The notes under the pieces are model-generated. The model saw only the letters and a program-made list of their open reading frames with translations, was not told the DNA's origin and did no database searches. Position numbers and translations under genes: made by a program. A stretch of DNA of 64,000 nt, taken from Nipponacmea schrenckii (lineage: Eukaryota > Mollusca > Gastropoda > Lottiidae). This document shows, piece after piece, positions 57,901 to 64,000 of this stretch; position 1 is the first letter of the stretch, and each line of letters begins with the position of its first letter. The stretch covers positions 14,814,826-14,878,825 of the forward strand of contig JAUJPP010000005.1 of assembly GCA_030562195.1 (NCBI GenBank), written 5' to 3'.

Positions 57901-59600
57901 TTCAGAATATCCTAAATCGAAAAGGGGAAAGAAGTCTACATTAATTCAAATGTATAAGAAAACTTGAAAACTCAAATCGGAAATAAATCTAAAGATCAAA
58001 TCAAGTTAACATTTGCTAAAAATGGAATAAAATGAATGAAGATTTTCTTTACTTTTCTCTACCTAACGTCTAAGAGCTAAATACTCTATTGGTAGGTGAA
58101 GGAACAAATTTATCTCCAAAATCGCGTACAAAATTTGTTTTAAGCTTATCGTGTAATGATAATTCGAATGGTATTTTTAAGTATTGCAACCTTTGGTAAT
58201 ACTATGCGTTGAAAAAGTGACTTTGTAACTCTATTGGCACTTTTTGTAGAGAAATTTAAATAGTATCCAAAATTACTGCTTAAGACAGCCATATCATACA
58301 GCCCCCCCCCCCTATCTCTCTCTCTCTGGGTACAACCTTCCATTCTTTTCATAAGAAAACACTGTAGAGGAAATTCAGACCCATTTAGCACCATTCAGTA
58401 ATATACTTTATAAGAATTATAGCTTTTATACTAAAATATCTGTTGTCTTGTACATTCAATTCGTGAGTGATTTTACGTAGTTACAAAAGATGAACAAATG
58501 ATTTTGAGCATTACTGAAATACCACAAAATAGCCTATTATTGAATTTTAAGCTATCACATTCGCATATTTGAGTGGACCAGTAATGTAAACGATTAGCGC
58601 CTCCACCTTGTACCTCGTATCCTCACCTTAAACATAATATCTTCTTATTTACAAAATCTCAAAGATAAATAAACAAAGTTAAAGTGTGTTACATCTCCCT
58701 GTCGACGTTTTAAAGAGGTAATTCCCCAGCGTTCAGATTTTTAAAGATTCAGTCATATAATATACAATACTAATTAATGATATGACATTTCGTATTGAGT
58801 TAGAAATGAAAGGTATTATACTCTCCGTTAGGTTGTAGCATAAGAATATACAAGAATCGAATGTCTTGGAATATTTGAAATCTCGAACGGAGGGCCACTC
58901 ACACCTGCAAAAACAAATTTTGATATAGTTTTATTTCGGGAAAGGATATGTATGACAAATACTATCTAATTTAAATGTCGTGTGACAACTGCAATTTGAC
59001 TAATACCAACAATATATAATCACAACACACTTAAAGAAATTAATCGCATTACACAATACTATGCTAAATTTTGCATTCGAACACAAACAATGAGACATAA
59101 GTGGAAATAACTGCATTAGTCACATAATTGAAAATTAACCTTCAAGTGTAATCATAACTCAATTTTAAAACAGTATGTTATAGGAGGGAATCTATTTTTA
59201 AGATCTATTTCCACTCAGAAAGTTATTGCATTTTTAAACATTATTTTCATATATGACTAACTGTAGAATATGGGAAAATGCCTAATCCGTTTATACAATT
59301 TTAATATATTTTTGGATTCTATTTAATCGTTTAATGGAATATTACAGGATTTGTGTAGAAATATCAGAAAGCAGTAAAAACCTGATTGGAAACACGCGAG
59401 CATTAGAATTGATCTAATATAGAGGCAGTGCGCATGTCGTGGTTCTAACAGTGAAAATAACAGCAAGGAACTACAGTTCTAGTCAGCGTTATCCTTTACC
59501 GTTATAATCAAGTGGCCAAAGATGAAGCGTGATTATTACTTTGTTTCTGATGTTTAGTTTTCTGTGTTAACAAAACCATGTGAATCAACAGCAAAGAAAA
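54946..59600. other. Intergenic region between the GIMAP-like gene and mGluR gene B
   Basis: AATAAA near 55184 could end the GTPase transcript. A two-copy imperfect repeat lies at about 57520-57800. C10 and (CT)n microsatellite tracts lie near 58300-58328. No further gene recognised. The last ~200 bases before 59603 are the presumed promoter and 5' UTR of mGluR gene B, without a distinctive TATA box. Confidence 0.5.
57520..57803. repeat. Two-copy imperfect tandem repeat (~125-155 bp)
   Basis: GTATCCCCGCTTAYACCRCA with AAGAATCAAACAAT is followed by CTATGCCAGTT and TTAATGAATCGATTTGA. The set occurs at about 57522-57643 and again at 57648-57803, the second copy having about 30 extra bases. Confidence 0.7.
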
Positions 59601-59602
59601 GT

Positions 59603-60085
59603 ATGGTGTTAAGTTTCATTTCCTCACTTCTGTGGACATGTTTAATTTATTTAACTTTTGTAACACTTTCAACGCAGCAGTATCGTGATAAAATAGTGAC
59701 GGATGGTGACGTAATTTTCGGGGGTTTGTTTCCTATGCATGAAAAGGGTCAGAATGGACGGGATTGTGGTCGTATAAAGAAAGAAAAGGGTATCCAACGT
59801 ATGGAGGCTATGTTATACGCGGTTGACAAAATTAATCGAGAAAAATCCTTATTCCCCGGTTTAAAAATCGGCGTACACATGTTAGATACTTGCAGTCATG
59901 ACACCTACGCATTGGAACAGAGCATGGATTTTATTAAAGCCCAATTAAACATGATTGGTCATGCGGATTATCAATGCAATAATGGGGAGCTTCCTTCAAG
60001 AAACTTAAAGCCAGTTGCTGGAGTTATAGGTGCAGCATCCAGTCCGGTGTCGATTATGGTTGCTAATGTACTGAGGCTTTTTAAG
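59603..60085 (+). CDS. mGluR gene B: first coding exon (signal peptide and N-terminal ligand-binding domain)
   Basis: 161 residues. The start at 59603 (AGTATGG) is the first in-frame ATG; the frame is open for 13 codons upstream without another ATG, and the nearby CCATGTGA start is closed at once. Residues 1-25 are a hydrophobic signal peptide (SFISSLLWTCLIYLTFVT). The mature part has DGDVIFGGLFPMHEKG, RIKKEKGIQRMEAMLYAVD and LDTCSHDTYALEQSM, all landmarks of the mGluR Venus-flytrap domain, and ends in SSPVSIMVANVLRLFK. Donor GTAAGT at 60086 (phase 0) falls where mGluR genes commonly split, just before the IPQ(V/I)SYAST-type segment. The following exon was not found before 64000. It is a separate gene from A, since A ends with a stop upstream on the same strand. 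Confidence 0.92.
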
Positions 60086-63000
60086 GTAAGTTTATTTAAA
60101 TTTAAGTGCTAATACAAGAAAAGGGCATTGGACGTAATTGTGCTTCTTGAATTACTTCAGTGTGTATAGGCCTTCACACAAGAGACAAGAAAAATGCATT
60201 TGACTTGAACGCTCTTTGAAAATATTATAGCGCTTATAAATGCAAATGGTGAGTAAAAGAACAAGAGAAATAATCGCACTCACGACAATCATTTCTCTAT
60301 TTAATTCATATGAAGATGGTCATTTCATGATCATAAACATTCATACGACGTATATACATTTAATAAACTTTTAATCATTCAATTCATTGATTACAAAGAT
60401 TGAGGGTAAGAATATTTTCTGGCTCGACCGAGACTCGATGACATAATTAACTAAAATAAAGGTCTTCAATTTATATACTAAACATAGCATCAAGAACTCA
60501 GCAATATTGAATAATGGTGACTATTAATATAAATCCAACTACAAATCGAAAGTACACTATAATTTCTAACCAATTTTTTTATTCATATTCCGAGTTTACG
60601 AAATAATGCCCAGTTAAGATACCAGGGTTTAATTCTACCTTAGGTGTGCACTTGAAATTTATTTCCCAGAGGATATAAAATTATATTTAATAAAGAAAAA
60701 TTTATTTAAACCCTTAACATTTCAGAATAAAAATCAAAATTAATTCATCACCTCAAGCTATCTGCACACTTTCATGTTTAATCACACGAAATCTTAAGTA
60801 AATAATAGATTAATTTTTATTTAGCATTACAAGGATTCTAGAAATCTCAAGTTCCACGTAGAATCTTAGATGGACTGCAGTCAATTAACGATTCAACGCA
60901 TCAGATCCATCACAGTCGAGACTAGTAGTAACTGCGATCTGACAATGATCAAAGGTTTCGAATGTTCATATTAACTGCGATTTGTAAGTCTTGCGTTGGT
61001 TTCGATCGAGGTGGACTCGATTGATGAGAATCAGTAGCTGGTCGCAGTTTTGAAAATCCTTTAGATTTTTTTATGAATATAATGAATAACTGACAGTGAG
61101 TCTTGGATATCCTGCTTAGGTAAGATATCTAACATTGGTCGTTTGCCTATATTACAGTTACGATATGACATATTATTTCTCAAACTTTATGAATAATCCA
61201 TTAACAGCTTTTTGTTCACAAAGGTCACAATAACATGTAGCTCTTCGGATATTTCAAATTTTATGAGGGATCTCGTAGCATTTATGACTAGAGTGTTCCT
61301 TAGATTGGACAATACAGCATATATAATTTTTGTAAGACATATATAAGTAAGAAGGTAATCATTAAGTAATTCTATGGTTAATAAATAGTACGTTTCGAAA
61401 TACATAAAAATAACGTTATATTATTCGTAGAACATTCTACCTATTGTCTCTATAAACTATGCAATGAATACACAAGCCTTCATTCTTGTACATATATAAC
61501 TACTCAAAGAAAAATACTAGTATATGTTAACTAATGAGAGGCTTGAGCTTTTATTTAAACCTTATAACAGACATATTATGTTCTGAATGTTTTAATTTGA
61601 ATGAAAAAAAAAAGTTTTGACACGGTTTTAGGGATACCCTATTTTCGTAGGATCTAAGATATCGAAGTGTTAAACTGACTAGCCTCGGAAAGGCTAAAAC
61701 CATTTGTTATGATTTTGTTTATATTTGAACACTGAATCCTGTCACAAGTCTCCTTTATCAAGTGAAATTACAAGTAAAAATCCATTTCTTTTTTCAAAAC
61801 AAATTTTCAAGACCTTGCCATAACTGGATATATAAGACTAGAGACTAACTAATGTTTTATGAAAGATAATGAAGTCCACGATTGCTTTCCACAGACATCG
61901 TAAAAAAGGGAAAATTAGCTATCAATAACTTGATCAGAAAATCATAAAGACTATTAATCATATCATCAATGCCTTATAACATCCTGTAGTAATAGACAGG
62001 ATCGAACATACGTCAATAACACACAATTACTAAAATACAAAGCTCCTTTTCTAACTTATGGAATTTTTAAAAGCCCACAAACTCAAGAAATCAATGAAAC
62101 CCATATTGGACATCGATTAGACGTCCGTCTGACGACTTAGATCTATCAGTGTCACTTGTCTTTGATGTTACCCCAGCTTTTAATTTGATAATTGAACGAA
62201 TACCGCATTTACTAAATGACAAGTTATGTAAGCGACAAAAGCCTAGATTTACCATAAAATGTATCAATTCATATTAAATGCTTTCTCCTTTGTCTCATTC
62301 TAAATGAAAAACCATGTTTTGAAAGAAGAATTATTTCAGTGAGGAAGCAATTTCGTGTTTGCCAATGCTTCATTAGATCCTATGATGAAGGTTAAGAGTC
62401 TAAACCGCCACAATGACAAAAGTTCGTATTGAAGTCGAAAGAATATAATTAACTATTCCTTACTGTTCTCTGAAATTCTTATAAAACCTTTTTTAGCTAT
62501 GAAGTATTATCGCGATATTTGATGAAAAAATTGGCATATACCGCGATCTCTGAATGGTATAAAGAGATGGTTGTAAAAGACATACAGTTGTATACGTAAC
62601 GTCTGATTAACCACATTAGCTGCATTCACATTTCCATAATTGGTGATGGTATTAATTTCTTAAACGATGATCGAATCAATCTTGGGCTAAATAAAGTAAA
62701 TCAAGATATTTATTTGATAAAACCAAAAAATTAGGTTCTTGCTATCAATTCATTATTTGAGAATGAATTGTAAGTTCTTGTAAGAAACTAACGCACACGA
62801 ATGTAGCTTAAAAGTCAAAATTGACAAAGGTTCTAATACTTCAACTATTTTTTTAAAAGGCTTTAAATGCAATTTGAAGATTTTGTTGAAATTTATAGTC
62901 TTCGACTAAAAGTTCGACTATTCACAAGTAGAGTCAGATATTCAAACTGGCTGTCTAGTGCGTTCATATATTGTGTCCTTGTTACAAATAGCTTCGTATG

Positions 63001-64000
63001 CAGATTGCTTCTACACATAATTTGTATAAAATATTTTACAAATGGCCACATTAAATATATAGCGTTATGAACATACCATTCAAAACAAACTAACCATGCC
63101 ATGATATAAATACACTTAAGATTGCATTCTTTTAATTGAGATAGCATTGATTTGATCCGAGCGCGAACGGATTCTAACTTTCATGCCTCGTCTGTGACAT
63201 CCACCGTAGTGATAGAATTGAAAAATTAAAGCTATAGAATTGAAAAATTATAGCTATTAGGTTCATCTATTTCAAGGGTATTTCTATCAACATAGTTGTT
63301 GGTAAATTGTGTTTGTTTTATTAATGCTGATATTTTCACATAAAACAAGACCAAAACGTATTGTCCCATTCCGTTAATCTAATATTAAGTCTATGTTAGC
63401 CTTCAAGGGGTTTTCATTACTGCCTCGCCATATTTGGAGATTAGCTTATATAACATGTTTATCTTGTTTGCAAAGAAATATAGGCAGACGTCGAGCTCAC
63501 GGACATTGTAATAATACATCAATATATGTCATTCAATTAATCTTAAAATACTTTGGTGCAGAATAATCAAAAGTGTGCTGGTATATTGAAAAAGGAAAAT
63601 TATAACAGTTGGACTATATTGACGTTGGTCTTAAATCAAACCCAGACTGTATTTATTACAATACTGGTATTACAAGTTTGTTTTAAACACTGAATCCGTT
63701 ATGAAAGACAGTTGCGCAGGTGGTGTTAAAAATGGCATTAAGATGTACAATTTAAAATTTTAATGTGCCTTTACGTTAACTATGTGGACTGATTTTACGT
63801 GGTTTAAGGTGCAATGATTTTGATTACACAATCTATTGACACAATAACAGACAATAACAAATTATTTTACAATATTAATTTTAATTAATGAATTGTATTC
63901 AAAATGAGATATGTGAAGATTGGACAAATTCTCTCTTTAATTAAGATACACATCAAAATTTGTTTTGTTTAGAATCTTTAAACAAATGGTAAAACCATAA
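60086..64000 (+). other. First intron of mGluR gene B (incomplete)
   Basis: At least 3.9 kb of AT-rich sequence. I searched by eye for the next Venus-flytrap segment and did not find it. A 22 bp direct duplication (ATAGAATTGAAAAATTA) lies near 63210-63255. Confidence 0.6.

Overview
The window is AT-rich, repeat-dense animal nuclear DNA with intron-containing genes. Metabotropic glutamate receptor (mGluR) exons, a GIMAP/AIG1-type GTPase, tRNA-derived SINE sequence and several transposon families are all visible. The GIMAP-type gene together with the repeat style (degenerate ~140-160 bp tandem units, 'pearl'-like rolling-circle elements) points to a lophotrochozoan, most likely a bivalve mollusc. 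That taxonomic call is inference.

Genes, all on the + strand: (1) the 3' half of an mGluR gene in three exons, 16016-17076, 21208-21391 and 23651-23751, covering the end of the ligand-binding domain, the cysteine-rich domain, seven transmembrane helices and a short tail. Its 5' exons were not found and probably lie upstream of the window. (2) A GIMAP/AIG1-like GTPase whose whole visible coding region is one exon, 53818-54945. (3) The first coding exon of a second mGluR gene, 59603-60085, whose later exons lie beyond the window. The two mGluR genes look like same-strand neighbours separated by the GTPase and about 35 kb of repeats.

Repeats, left to right: a Penelope-like retroelement tail (3.5-3.9 kb, minus); a repeat with an expanded ~155 bp tandem core (6.9-8.35 kb) and a shorter relative at 18.4-19.05 kb; a six-copy array of a ~1.08 kb unit (8.5-15.24 kb) just upstream of the mGluR transmembrane exon, with one lone inverted copy at 27.7-28.84 kb; two TTAA-type inverted-repeat DNA elements (25.8-26.8 and 37.5-37.9 kb); a 49 bp minisatellite (33.4-34.67 kb); a PIF1-like helicase fragment (41.2-41.5 kb, minus); a ~38 bp minisatellite (41.9-43.5 kb) abutting a minus-strand coding-like fragment; a broken Harbinger transposase (44.8-45.3 kb) next to a long foldback (45.55-45.9 kb); a tRNA-derived SINE (49.4 kb); and two direct copies of a LINE 3' end (51.0-52.2 and 52.8-53.5 kb).

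The most notable feature is the 1.08 kb array. Its termini look like a Helentron/HINE rolling-circle element: asymmetric inverted termini, and a small 3' hairpin ending in CTAG inserted in T-rich DNA. Each unit carries a dense set of ETS-like, CRE-like, YY1-like and paired nuclear-receptor half-site motifs. Whether it has any regulatory activity cannot be told from sequence alone.
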